From Pseudomonas oleovorans subsp. oleovorans (GTDB lineage Bacteria > Pseudomonadota > Gammaproteobacteria > Pseudomonadales > Pseudomonadaceae): a DNA stretch of 64,000 nt. The stretch is taken from positions 1 to 64,000 of the forward strand of contig NZ_NIUB01000019.1 in NCBI RefSeq assembly GCF_002197815.1. The letters are read 5' to 3'. A program made the translations under genes and the position numbers. The notes beneath the pieces are model-generated. The model searched no databases and was not told the origin of the DNA. It worked only from the letters and a program-made list of their open reading frames with translations. This document shows, one piece after another, positions 56,091-64,000 of the stretch (position 1 is the first letter of the stretch; each line of letters begins with the position of its first letter).

Positions 56091-57140
56091 ATGCCCACAC
56101 TGTTCGACCCCATCCAGATCGGTGATCTGCACCTGAACAACCGCATCATCATGGCGCCGCTGACCCGCTGCCGCGCCGACGAAGACCGCGTGCCCAACGC
56201 GCTGATGGCCGAGTACTACGTACAGCGTGCCTCGGCCGGTCTGATCATCAGCGAAGCCACTGCCGTCACGCCGATGGGCGTGGGCTACCCGAACACCCCC
56301 GGCATCTGGTCGGATGCGCAGATCCGCGGCTGGAGCAACATCACCCAGGCGGTGCATGCCAATGGCGGCAAGATCGTCCTGCAGCTGTGGCACGTCGGCC
56401 GCATCTCCGACCCCATCTACCTGAACGGCGAACTGCCGGTCGCTCCCAGCGCGATCAAGCCGGCCGGCCACGTCAGCCTGATCCGTCCGCTTAAGGACTA
56501 CGTCACCCCACGTGCGCTGGAGACCGAAGAAATCGCCGATATCGTCGAGGCTTATCGTCAAGGCGCCGAGAACGCCATGGCCGCCGGTTTCGATGGCGTG
56601 GAGATCCACGGTGCCAACGGCTACCTGCTCGACCAGTTCCTGCAGAGCAGCACCAACCAGCGCACCGACCAGTACGGCGGCAGCGTCGAGAATCGCGCGC
56701 GTCTGCTGCTGGAAGTGACCGACGCCGCCATCTCGGTGTGGGGCGCCGGCCGCGTCGGCGTGCACCTGGCGCCGCGCGCCGACGCCCACGACATGGGCGA
56801 CGCCAACCGCGCCGAGACCTTCGGCTACGTCGCCCGCGAACTGGGCAAGCGCGGCATCGCCTTCATCTGCGCCCGCGAGAAGGAGGGTGACGACAGCCTG
56901 TCGCCGCAACTGAAGAAGGAATTCGGCGGCGTGTTCATCGCCAACGAGCGCTTCACCAAGGAGCAGGCCAATGCCTGGTTGGCCGAAGGCAAGGCCGATG
57001 CCGTGGCGTTCGGCATCCCCTTCATCGCCAACCCGGACCTGCCCGAGCGCCTGCAGAAGGACGCGCCGCTGAACGAGCCGCACCCGGAAACCTTCTACGG
57101 CTCCGGCCCGGTCGGCTATATCGACTATCCGCGTCTGTGA
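56091..57140 (+). CDS. nemA: Alkene reductase, Old Yellow Enzyme family
   Basis: A 349-residue FMN enzyme that uses NAD(P)H to reduce activated alkenes, maleimides and nitro compounds. Family signs are NRIIMAPLTRCRADEDRVPN (FMN site), ISEATAVTPMGVGYPNTPG, the substrate His/Asn pair in EIHGANGYLLDQFLQ and the QYGGSVENRARLLLE segment, with GKADAVAFGIPFIANPDLP near the end. The gene resembles nemA and xenB; which substrate is natural is unknown. Control by the upstream ArsR protein would differ from E. coli, where the TetR-type NemR does this. Confidence 0.9.
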   Translation: MPTLFDPIQIGDLHLNNRIIMAPLTRCRADEDRVPNALMAEYYVQRASAGLIISEATAVTPMGVGYPNTPGIWSDAQIRGWSNITQAVHANGGKIVLQLWHVGRISDPIYLNGELPVAPSAIKPAGHVSLIRPLKDYVTPRALETEEIADIVEAYRQGAENAMAAGFDGVEIHGANGYLLDQFLQSSTNQRTDQYGGSVENRARLLLEVTDAAISVWGAGRVGVHLAPRADAHDMGDANRAETFGYVARELGKRGIAFICAREKEGDDSLSPQLKKEFGGVFIANERFTKEQANAWLAEGKADAVAFGIPFIANPDLPERLQKDAPLNEPHPETFYGSGPVGYIDYPRL

Positions 57141-57201
57141 GATCGCAGCTAATGCACCTCCCGCAAGCGATATCCCGTGGGAGGGGCTTTAGCCGCGACC
57201 A

Positions 57202-57238
57202 ATAAACGAACGCCCCGCATTGCTGGGCGTTCGTTTAT
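57202..57238. terminator. Bidirectional hairpin between the OYE gene and a coiled-coil gene
   Basis: A perfect 14-bp stem (57202-57215 / 57225-57238) with a 9-nt loop lies between two convergent genes. T-rich tracts inside and after the arms are short, but stem strength makes termination likely in both directions. Confidence 0.7.
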
Positions 57239-57252
57239 CGAGATGGTGGCAC

Positions 57253-58101
57253 TCAGCGCTGATTGATCTGCTGCTGCAGATTCATCACCTGGCTCTGCAG
57301 GGTATTGATGTTGCGCGTCATCTGCGCGCGGAAAGCATCGAACTCGGCGGTATTCGGCCCGGCACTGGCGGCCGGGCGGTTGTCCAGCTCGCTGCGCAGC
57401 ACCAGCAGATCCTGCTCCAGGCTACGGATCAATTGCGCCGGATTGCCCTGCTTCTTCAGCGCATCGATATCGCCACCGAGGGCCTTGATGCGGGTATCGA
57501 GCTTGGCCAGTTCAGCCTGGGTCGCCTTGACGTCCGCCAGGGCGGATTTCAGCGCCGCCTGCTCGGTGGAGAGCGCCTGCAGACGCTTGTCGAAATCGGC
57601 GTTGGCGCCGAAGCCACTCTTGAGCTCCGCCCTCAACTGTTCGATGCGCTTGTCCAGCGCTGCCTGCGCCGTGGCGCTCTGCTGTTGCTGCTTGCCCAGC
57701 TCGACCAGGCGATTTTCCAGCTGCTTGACCTGCAGCTTGAGTGCCTCGTTGCCGCTAGTAACGCTGGACTCGGTGGCCACCACCTTGCCGGAAATATCCT
57801 GAATTCGTCCGGCCGCCTCCTCGCTGATGCGCGCGAAGCTTTCCTGGGTCGCCACCAGGCGCTGCTCCATCAGGCCGATCTGCTGCAGGCTCCACCAGCT
57901 CAGGCCGGCCAGGGCGAAACTCAGCGCGCCAACCAGCGCCCACAGCGGCCCGGTACTGGCGCCCTTGGCCACTGCAGCCTTGCTGCTGGCCACGCGGCTG
58001 CTACGCGCAGCGGGCTCCTCACGCGGCTCGGCGAAACCCTCACGGCGCTCCGGAGTCAGGCTGGGCAGATTGTCGAGCTCGTCGTTGGCGTCGTTACGCA
58101 T
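57253..58101 (-). CDS. Membrane-anchored coiled-coil protein
   Basis: A 282-residue protein with a charged cytoplasmic start (MRNDANDELDNLPSLTPERR), one membrane helix at about residues 52-72 (GPLWALVGALSFALAGLSWW) and a long periplasmic coiled coil (about 75-280) with heptad-like LKLQVKQLENRLVELGKQQ and IEQLRAELKSGF segments. The start at 58101 is chosen because the charged sequence is uninterrupted there and the 5' extension of the frame is unlike coding sequence. The architecture fits a periplasmic spacer or envelope scaffold, but the role is unknown. Confidence 0.75.
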   Translation of the reverse strand: MRNDANDELDNLPSLTPERREGFAEPREEPAARSSRVASSKAAVAKGASTGPLWALVGALSFALAGLSWWSLQQIGLMEQRLVATQESFARISEEAAGRIQDISGKVVATESSVTSGNEALKLQVKQLENRLVELGKQQQQSATAQAALDKRIEQLRAELKSGFGANADFDKRLQALSTEQAALKSALADVKATQAELAKLDTRIKALGGDIDALKKQGNPAQLIRSLEQDLLVLRSELDNRPAASAGPNTAEFDAFRAQMTRNINTLQSQVMNLQQQINQR

Positions 58102-58445
58102 GGTCGGACCTATGGTTGGAACGAATGAACGGAAATGCCGCGCAGTATACCGATTCACCATTACACCATCAGCGTCGCGCCAAGCAGGTGCGCGGCGCAC
58201 CGACGAAGGGCGCGACAGGGCCATCGACTCGCCTGCAGCCCAGCAGTTCCGCAAAACATGAACTGGTACGCACTTTGCTTTTTCTTCCGTCGTGAACGAG
58301 CCGATAGCGCGTCGCTCACAAGCCAGCAGGCGGCCTGAGAGTTCTGCAAAGCACGAAGATGTGTCCCTGCCGAAGGATTACGGCTGGCGCGGTTACGGAT
58401 GGTGAGGAAGGCCTGAACCCGTGACCCTTCAACCAATCGGGAGAA
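58102..58445 (+). other. 344-bp intergenic region with a 26-codon ORF
   Basis: This stretch holds the promoter of the minus-strand coiled-coil gene and the leader of the small gene at 58446. An ORF at 58258-58338 encodes MNWYALCFFFRRERADSASL and six more residues, then stops. It has no obvious ribosome site and no stem-loop typical of attenuation was identified. I see no RNA gene. Confidence 0.3.
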
Positions 58446-58739
58446 GTGGCAATGGAACTGAACAAAGAAGTACTGGACTGCATGAAAGCGCTGCGTCGCC
58501 GTCTACGCGAAGAGCAGGACGTGGACATTCGCCTGAGCCAGCCCAACGCAGTCGGCGCCATGCTCGATGGCAGCCTGAAATCCGACGATGAAGAAACCCG
58601 CCGCCTCGGCCAGCGCCTGGCCGAACTGTCCGATCAACCGCAGCGCGCATCGACCACCCCACTGGCCGCCGTCGAGATACCAGTCGGCGCGCCAACCGGC
58701 TCGGTACGCATCTATCGCGGCCAACGCATCTACGCCTGA
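58446..58739 (+). CDS. Small conserved hypothetical protein
   Basis: The 97-residue product has a helical N-terminus (ELNKEVLDCMKALRRRLREE), a DDEETRRLGQRLAEL helix and a C-terminal tail ending SVRIYRGQRIYA. Start is either GTG 58446 or ATG 58452; GGGAGAAG lies upstream of both. Its last 10 nt overlap the end of the convergent SDR gene. The family is unknown to me; the small charged helices suggest a regulator or an adaptor, but nothing more can be said. Confidence 0.65.
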   Translation: MAMELNKEVLDCMKALRRRLREEQDVDIRLSQPNAVGAMLDGSLKSDDEETRRLGQRLAELSDQPQRASTTPLAAVEIPVGAPTGSVRIYRGQRIYA

Positions 58740-59734
58740 GGTCCCATCTGCGCCTGCCACCAGGTGCAGAACTCATCCAGTGCATCCCACAGACTGGCCC
58801 GGGGTTCGTAGCCAAGGTACTCGCGGGCACGGTCGATGTTCAGGGAGAAATCCCTGGCCATCACCGCCACACCAAGGCGAAACAGACTCGGTTCGGGCCG
58901 CCCCGGCAGCACCCGACACACGCCTTCGTTGAGCGTCGCCGCGGCGTAGGCCAGCGGGAACGGCACATGCCGCGTCACCGGCGGCAACTCAAGGCGGCGC
59001 AGCACGTAATTGACCACGTCCCACAGCGGCACCGGCGCGCCATTACTGATGTTGTACACCTGGCCGAGCGCCGCCCCGCCCACCTGCAGCGAGCTGAGCA
59101 AGGCGTCGTTGAGATTGTGCACGTTGGTGAAGTCGACCTTGTTCAGACCATTGCCGATGATCGCCAGGCGACCCTTGCGCTGCATGCCGATCAAGCGCGG
59201 GAAGATGCTGGTATCACCCGCGCCGGTGACGAAGCGCGGACGCACGGCGATCACCTCCAGGCCGAACTCCTGCGCGGCGAACACCTGCTGCTCGGCCAGG
59301 TACTTGGTCTTGCCGTAGTGATCGGAGAAGCGCTTGGGCACCTGCTCCTCGCGAATATCGACATGGGACTTGCCATCGAAATAGATCGACGGTGAGGACA
59401 GATGCACCAGGCGCCGCACCTTCTGCTTGAGGCAGGCATCGACGACATTCTCGGTGACCGTGACGTTGGCCTGATGAAAATGCGCATAGTCGCCCCACAC
59501 GCCCACCGCGCCCGCGCAGTGCACCACAGCCTCGACATCCCGGCACAGCGCCTGGGCCAGCTCGGCATCCCCCAGATCGCCCTGAACGAACTCGGCGCCG
59601 CGCTTGATCAGATGCTGCACGCCCTCGGCACGACGGCCGTTGACCCGCACGTCCAGGCCCTGTTCGAGCGCGAAACGAGCGAAGCGCCCCCCGATGAAGC
59701 CACTCGCGCCGGTGACCAGAATCTTCATCGCCAT
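58730..59734 (-). CDS. NAD(P)-dependent epimerase/3-beta-HSD-type SDR
   Basis: A 334-residue extended short-chain dehydrogenase. The Rossmann motif GASGFIGGRFARF is at residues 9-21, followed by DLGDAELAQAL, HCAGAVGVWGDYAHF and the catalytic YGKTK (YxxxK) at about residue 140. The later block PVPLWDVVNYVLRRLELP suggests a sterol- or dihydroflavonol-reductase-like group. The substrate is unknown. It overlaps the small hypothetical gene by 10 bp at the 3' end. Confidence 0.86.
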   Translation of the reverse strand: MAMKILVTGASGFIGGRFARFALEQGLDVRVNGRRAEGVQHLIKRGAEFVQGDLGDAELAQALCRDVEAVVHCAGAVGVWGDYAHFHQANVTVTENVVDACLKQKVRRLVHLSSPSIYFDGKSHVDIREEQVPKRFSDHYGKTKYLAEQQVFAAQEFGLEVIAVRPRFVTGAGDTSIFPRLIGMQRKGRLAIIGNGLNKVDFTNVHNLNDALLSSLQVGGAALGQVYNISNGAPVPLWDVVNYVLRRLELPPVTRHVPFPLAYAAATLNEGVCRVLPGRPEPSLFRLGVAVMARDFSLNIDRAREYLGYEPRASLWDALDEFCTWWQAQMGPQA

Positions 59735-59840
59735 CCCCTACCATTGATTCTTGTAGTCGCCGCACTCTAGCAGCGCCACCGCGGTTGTGCGCTGTCGGCG
59801 GAGGCCAGAACGACGCCCCGGCAAGCCTAACCCGCGAACC

Positions 59841-60743
59841 CTACGGCCCGGGTTGCACCTGCACCAGCGCGCCGCCGGCTGCGCGACGCAGGCGTTCGGT
59901 CAGCTCGCTGAGCAATTCGCCGCCATTGCGCCAATGGTGCCAGTACAACGGCACATCGATGAAACGCTCGGGAAGCAGATCCACCAGCCTGCCGCTGGCC
60001 AGCTCCCCGCGTACCTGCAACTCAGGCACCAGGCCCCAGCCGAGACCACCTTCGGTCAGACGCACGAAGCCTTCCGACGATGGGCACAGGTGATAGGCAA
60101 AAGCCCCGGTGATGCCGAGAGCAGCCAGGTAGCGATGCTGCAACTGATCATCCGGGCCGTAGACGATGGCCGGCGCACGTGCCAGCGCCGCTGGCGTGAC
60201 TCCGGCGGGAAAATGCCGGGCGATAAAAGCCGGGCTGGCCAGCGCGCGATAACGCATCGACCCCAGCGCCAGGCTGCGCGCCCCTGCCACAGTGCGCTCG
60301 GCGGCACACACGCAAGCGGCCACCTCGCCCGCGCGCATGCGCTTGAGGCCGACCTCCTGATCCTCCACCACCAGCTCCATCAAGACCTGCCGGGTGGCGC
60401 AGAAGTCAGCGGTTGCCGCCGCCCACCAGGTCGCCAGGCTGTCAGCGTTGATGGCGATGCGCAGACGCTCGGGCAGGGTCTGCTCATCCAGCCCCGGCAC
60501 CTGGCCTTGCAGGTCGCGCTCGAGCAGGCGCACCTGCTGCACGTGGTTGAGCAGACGCCGGCCGATTTCGGTGGGCGCCGGCGGCGTCGCGCGCACCAGC
60601 ACCGGCTGGCCGACCCGTGCTTCGAGCAACTTGATGCGTTGCGACACCGCCGACTGCGACAGCCCCAACACCTGCGCCGCGCGTTCGAAGCCGGCCTGCT
60701 CGACCACCGCGGCCAGCGCGGCGAGAAGCTTGTAATCGAACAA
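59841..60743 (-). CDS. argP: LysR-family regulator ArgP
   Basis: ArgP (IciA) activates arginine and lysine export (argO) in response to arginine. The 300-residue protein has the ArgP-type N-terminus FDYKLLAALAAVVEQAGF and LSQSAVSQRIKLLEARVGQPVLVR, and an effector domain with AINADSLATWWAAA, as in E. coli ArgP. It is divergent from the ACT/argO pair, and the 94-bp intergenic region (AT-rich, TTTTCC...GATCAGCAATATTGG) is where it would bind. Confidence 0.9.
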   Translation of the reverse strand: MFDYKLLAALAAVVEQAGFERAAQVLGLSQSAVSQRIKLLEARVGQPVLVRATPPAPTEIGRRLLNHVQQVRLLERDLQGQVPGLDEQTLPERLRIAINADSLATWWAAATADFCATRQVLMELVVEDQEVGLKRMRAGEVAACVCAAERTVAGARSLALGSMRYRALASPAFIARHFPAGVTPAALARAPAIVYGPDDQLQHRYLAALGITGAFAYHLCPSSEGFVRLTEGGLGWGLVPELQVRGELASGRLVDLLPERFIDVPLYWHHWRNGGELLSELTERLRRAAGGALVQVQPGP

Positions 60744-60837
60744 TCGATTTTCCTAATGAGCGATCAGCAATATTGGTTTCTCTTATACATCCACACACAG
60801 CAGACTCGCCAGCATTCAACGCCATCAGGAGCCCGTC

Positions 60838-61251
60838 ATGTCTGGCGAAACCAATCTCGCACGCCTGCTGCAGAGCATGACGCCGCAGCTCAATCCCGGT
60901 CAGTTCGTGTTCTGCTGCGTCCCGGACGAGCATGACTGCAACGCCCTGCAGCCGGTCGCCAGCATGCGCGAGCCTGAAGGGCTGAGCCTGGTGCTGACGC
61001 GCGAAATCGCCGATGCCCATGGTCTGCACTACGACTACGTCGCCGCCTGGATCACCCTTGAGGTGCATTCGTCGCTGGCGGCCGTGGGTCTTACTGCTTC
61101 CTTTTCCGCCGCCCTGGCGCAGGCCGGCATCAGCTGCAACGTGGTCGCCGGCTTTCATCACGACCATATCTTCGTGCCCAACGAACGAGCCGAACGGGCG
61201 CTGTCCACCCTGCGCGCCCTGTCGGCGGCGTCCATGCCGGAGCCGGCATGA
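60838..61251 (+). CDS. ACT-domain protein
   Basis: A 137-residue protein of the ACT/DUF type. The central strands VASMREPEGLSLVLTREIADAHGL and the loop ISCNVVAGFHHDHIFVPNERAERAL match ACT-like amino-acid-binding domains. It overlaps argO by 4 nt (ATGA) and shares its promoter, divergent from argP. A role as an amino-acid-sensing partner for the exporter is likely but not shown. Confidence 0.85.
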   Translation: MSGETNLARLLQSMTPQLNPGQFVFCCVPDEHDCNALQPVASMREPEGLSLVLTREIADAHGLHYDYVAAWITLEVHSSLAAVGLTASFSAALAQAGISCNVVAGFHHDHIFVPNERAERALSTLRALSAASMPEPA

Positions 61252-61853
61252 TGTGGCAGAGCTACAGCAACGGCCTGCTGGTGGCCATCGGTCTGATCAT
61301 GGCCATCGGTGCGCAGAACGCCTTCGTCCTGGCACAGAGCCTGCGCCGCGAACATCATTTGCCAGTGGCAGCCCTGTGCATCGTCTGCGATGCCCTGCTG
61401 GTGGCCGCTGGCGTGTTCGGCCTGGCCACCCTGCTGGCACAGAGCCCGACCTTGCTGGCCATCGCCCGCTGGGGTGGCGCCGCCTTCCTGATCTGGTATG
61501 GCAGCCAGGCGCTACTGCGCGCCGCGCACCCGCAATCGCTGCAGGCGGCCGGTAGCGAACCGCGCTCATTGCGCACAGTGATGCTCGCAGCGCTGGCGGT
61601 CACCCTGCTCAACCCGCACGTCTATCTGGATACCGTGCTACTGATCGGCTCGCTCGGTGCCCAGCAACCTGAACCCGGCGCCTATGCCGCAGGCGCGGCC
61701 AGCGCCTCCTTTCTCTGGTTCAGCACTCTGGCGCTCGGCGCGGCCTGGCTGGCGCCCTGGTTGGCAAAGCCATTGACCTGGCGCCTGATCGATCTGGGCG
61801 TGGCGGCGATGATGTTCACGGTGGCGGCGCAGTTGATTCTGGGCGCGCTTTAG
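61248..61853 (+). CDS. argO: LysE/ArgO-family amino acid exporter
   Basis: A 201-residue inner-membrane protein with six hydrophobic segments. The N-terminal signature GLLVAIGLIMAIGAQNAFVLAQSLRRE (helix I) is diagnostic of the LysE/ArgO subgroup; TLLNPHVYLDTVLLIGSLG lies in the middle. It exports arginine and/or lysine. Partner genes are argP (divergent) and the ACT-domain gene overlapped at the start. No strong terminator follows. Confidence 0.93.
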   Translation: MMWQSYSNGLLVAIGLIMAIGAQNAFVLAQSLRREHHLPVAALCIVCDALLVAAGVFGLATLLAQSPTLLAIARWGGAAFLIWYGSQALLRAAHPQSLQAAGSEPRSLRTVMLAALAVTLLNPHVYLDTVLLIGSLGAQQPEPGAYAAGAASASFLWFSTLALGAAWLAPWLAKPLTWRLIDLGVAAMMFTVAAQLILGAL

Positions 61854-62393
61854 CGTCATCCCTCGCGCCTCCCGGCGCGCACACTTCCTGTCTCCACGCT
61901 CCGACTCCACAGTACTCATTGCCACCATCCGCGCCCTGCACCCTTTCGGCTCACGGGAGCCATATCGCCCCGCCAGGCAGTCTATGCTCAACAGGTGTTA
62001 CCCAGTCGCGATAGCGTCAGCGATGCGGATGAGCGCATTGATGCACTCGCGCCCATGGGTATAACCGAGGTTGCACCACGATGATGCAGCGCATCGGCAA
62101 GCTGACCTGATCGAGGTGTTTCATCTTGCTCCAGGCCAGGCCACCGAATGCGCTTCATGGCCCGCACCCCTTGAAAGACAAGCGTTACAGCGCAGCAGTG
62201 AAAGCAAACCGAACGTCCGTCGGACGATCGAAACAATTGGTTGCACCTGGTTGCACCAAGCACCTGAGCAGGTTTAATCTCCTGCAGCTTTTGCTGCCCG
62301 CCCCTCAACAGGCGGCAACCCTTAAGGCCGTCGCAGGCGACGAAATTGCTCCAGGCAATTTCTAACGTGCATAACTGACAAGCAGGATTCTCC
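61854..62393 (+). promoter_or_regulatory. putA upstream region with GTTGCA boxes
   Basis: There is no gene in this 540-bp stretch. GTTGCA occurs at 62240-62245 and again at 62250-62255 (10 bp apart, one helical turn), with a third at 62070-62075. GTTGCA is the known recognition core of the E. coli PutA ribbon-helix-helix domain. A small hairpin (GCGCC/GGCGC) lies at about 61866-61881, after argO. The rest shows no coding signal on either strand. Confidence 0.6.
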
Positions 62394-64000
62394 ATGGCTA
62401 CCACCACTCTTGGCGTAAAACTCGACGATGCCACCCGCGAACGCCTGAAAAAGGCCGCTGCGCAGATCGACCGCACGCCGCACTGGATGATCAAGCAGGC
62501 GATCTTCAATTACCTGGAGCAAGTCGAGAGTGGCCTGACGCCCGCCGAGCATGCCGGCCTGGCCGCTGCCGCCGGTGAAGAAGCGCTGGAGTCACTGACC
62601 GAGCAGGGTCTGCAGGTGTTCCTCGATTTCGCCGAGAGCATCCTGCCGCAATCGGTGCTGCGCGCCGCCATCACCAGCGCCTATCGCCGCCCGGAAACCG
62701 AAATGGTGCCGATGCTGCTGGAGCAGGCGCGCCTGAACAAGGAGCAGGCCGAGGCCTCGCAGAAACTGGCTCTCGGCATCGCCGAAAAGCTGCGCAACCA
62801 GAAGAACGCCAGCGGCCGTCAGGGCCTGGTGCAGGGCCTGCTGCAGGAGTTCTCGCTGTCGTCGCAGGAAGGCGTGGCCCTGATGTGCCTGGCCGAAGCC
62901 CTGCTGCGCATCCCCGACAAGGCCACCCGTGACGCGCTGATCCGCGACAAGATCGCCAACGGCAACTGGAGCCAGCACCTCGGCCAGAGCCCGTCGATGT
63001 TCGTCAACGCGGCCAGCTGGGGCTTGCTGATCACCGGCAAGCTGGTCTCGACCCACACCGAAGCCGGCATGACCTCGGCGCTCAACCGCATCATCGGCAA
63101 GAGCGGCGAACCGGTCATCCGCAAGGGCGTGGACATGGCCATGCGCCTGATGGGCGAGCAGTTCGTCACCGGCGAAACCATCGCCGAAGCCCTGGCCAAC
63201 GCCTCCAACTTGGAGGCCAAGGGCTTCCGCTACTCCTATGACATGCTCGGCGAAGCGGCGCTGACCGAGGAAGACGCCAAACGTTACCTGGCCTCCTACG
63301 AGCAGGCCATCCACGCTATCGGCAAGGCCTCGCACGGTCGCGGCATCTACGAAGGCCCGGGCATCTCAATCAAGCTGTCCGCCCTGCACCCCCGCTACAG
63401 CCGCGCCCAGTACGAGCGCGTGATGGACGAGCTATACCCGACCCTGCTGGGCCTGACCCAACTGGCCAAGCAGTACGACATCGGCCTCAACATCGACGCC
63501 GAGGAAGCCGACCGCCTGGAGCTGTCGCTGGATCTGCTCGAGCGCCTGTGCTTCGAGCCATCGCTGGCCGGCTGGAACGGCATCGGTTTCGTCATCCAGG
63601 CCTACCAGAAGCGCTGCCCGTACGTGATCGACTACGTCATCGACCTGGCCAAGCGCAGCCGTCATCGCCTGATGATCCGCCTGGTCAAGGGCGCCTACTG
63701 GGACAGCGAGATCAAGCTGGCCCAGGTGGGTGGCCTGGAAGGCTACCCGGTGTACACCCGCAAGCCGTACACCGACCTCTCTTACATCGCCTGCGCACGC
63801 AAACTGCTGGCCGCGCCGGAAGCCATCTACCCGCAGTTCGCCACCCACAACGCCCACTCGCTGTCGGCCATCTATCACCTGGCCGGGCAGAACTACTACC
63901 CGGGCCAGTACGAGTTCCAGTGCCTGCACGGCATGGGCGAGCCGCTGTACGAGCAGGTGGTCGGCAAAATCGCCGATGGCAAGCTGAACCGCCCGTGCCG
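62394..64000 (+). CDS. putA: Trifunctional PutA (regulator/PRODH/P5CDH), partial
   Basis: PutA oxidises proline to glutamate in two steps and in many Gammaproteobacteria also represses its own operon. The window holds the first 535 codons. The N-terminal ribbon-helix-helix domain (MATTTLGVKLDDATRERLKK, then HWMIKQAIFNYLE) is present, so this is a DNA-binding trifunctional type. Next come an alpha-helical linker (AESILPQSVLRAAITSAYRRPETEM) and the proline dehydrogenase barrel with FAD contacts (GPGISIKLSALHPRYS, LNIDAEEADRLELSLDL and LMIRLVKGAYWDSEIK). The dehydrogenase half lies beyond the window. Confidence 0.95.
   Translation, partial: MATTTLGVKLDDATRERLKKAAAQIDRTPHWMIKQAIFNYLEQVESGLTPAEHAGLAAAAGEEALESLTEQGLQVFLDFAESILPQSVLRAAITSAYRRPETEMVPMLLEQARLNKEQAEASQKLALGIAEKLRNQKNASGRQGLVQGLLQEFSLSSQEGVALMCLAEALLRIPDKATRDALIRDKIANGNWSQHLGQSPSMFVNAASWGLLITGKLVSTHTEAGMTSALNRIIGKSGEPVIRKGVDMAMRLMGEQFVTGETIAEALANASNLEAKGFRYSYDMLGEAALTEEDAKRYLASYEQAIHAIGKASHGRGIYEGPGISIKLSALHPRYSRAQYERVMDELYPTLLGLTQLAKQYDIGLNIDAEEADRLELSLDLLERLCFEPSLAGWNGIGFVIQAYQKRCPYVIDYVIDLAKRSRHRLMIRLVKGAYWDSEIKLAQVGGLEGYPVYTRKPYTDLSYIACARKLLAAPEAIYPQFATHNAHSLSAIYHLAGQNYYPGQYEFQCLHGMGEPLYEQVVGKIADGKLNRPC

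Noticed and set aside
61988..62509. A 173-codon minus-strand frame upstream of putA
   Set aside because: It overlaps the putA start and the GTTGCA boxes and has no coding resemblance.

Overview
The window looks like chromosome from a high-GC gammaproteobacterium, most probably Pseudomonas (sensu lato) and perhaps the mendocina/oleovorans group. The evidence is gene order and protein resemblance: queA-tgt-yajC-secD-secF, lptFG divergent from pepA-holC-valS, the olsBA ornithine-lipid pair, a LysR/CoA-transferase/thiolase cluster like P. aeruginosa dhcRAB-atoB, argP divergent from argO, and putA. The species is inferred; no rRNA gene is present.

Layout. 1-250: hairpins resembling the right end of an IS200/IS605 element, then the secF terminator. 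248-6318: a minus-strand tRNA-modification/Sec operon (queA, tgt, yajC, secD, secF) and a 5'-truncated solute-binding-protein gene. 6490-7782: tRNA-Leu(CAA), a cold-shock protein and an RDD membrane protein. 7843-15706: lptF-lptG (LPS export) divergent from pepA, holC, a small hypothetical gene and valS. 15936-22181: an NhaC antiporter, a small HTH protein, an SLC13 permease with RCK_C domains, rlmF, a second truncated solute-binding protein and an isochorismatase-family hydrolase. 22178-25612: sbcC without an adjacent intact sbcD.

25.7-35.9 kb is a horizontally acquired defence island. From left to right it holds a possible sbcD stub, an IS630-family element whose transposase has two frameshifts, a 32-codon gene stub cut exactly at the IS630 TA target, a BrxR/CapW-like WYL regulator on the minus strand, and a complete plus-strand Wadjet operon jetABCD (SMC-type anti-plasmid system). 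It ends in a zone of decay: a zinc-ribbon-like gene with a nonsense codon and a lost 3' end, an IS21 istB fragment, and the C-terminal half of a LysR gene with a frameshift. The intact Wadjet operon is the only recognised defence system. The gene stub behind the WYL regulator suggests that the island once carried more.

36-64 kb is core and metabolic: OsmC-YcaO, a MobA-like nucleotidyltransferase, the LysR/CoA-transferase/thiolase/short-chain fatty acid transporter cluster, ClsB, YceI, a serine hydrolase, an ODP-type metallo-beta-lactamase-fold protein, an acyl-CoA dehydrogenase-like protein, olsBA, a universal stress protein, a P-type cation ATPase, AcpH, an ArsR regulator with an Old Yellow Enzyme, a coiled-coil membrane protein, an SDR, argP / ACT-argO, and the first 535 codons of putA, which is preceded by GTTGCA boxes.

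Scattered through the window are many short palindromic repeats of a few families (GTAGGAGC..., GTAGGGCGGGTGCAACCCGCC..., and others). Several supply the stop codon of the neighbouring gene. Two further palindromic or terminal-inverted-repeat elements (19741-19795 and 51991-52152) look like non-autonomous transposon remnants.
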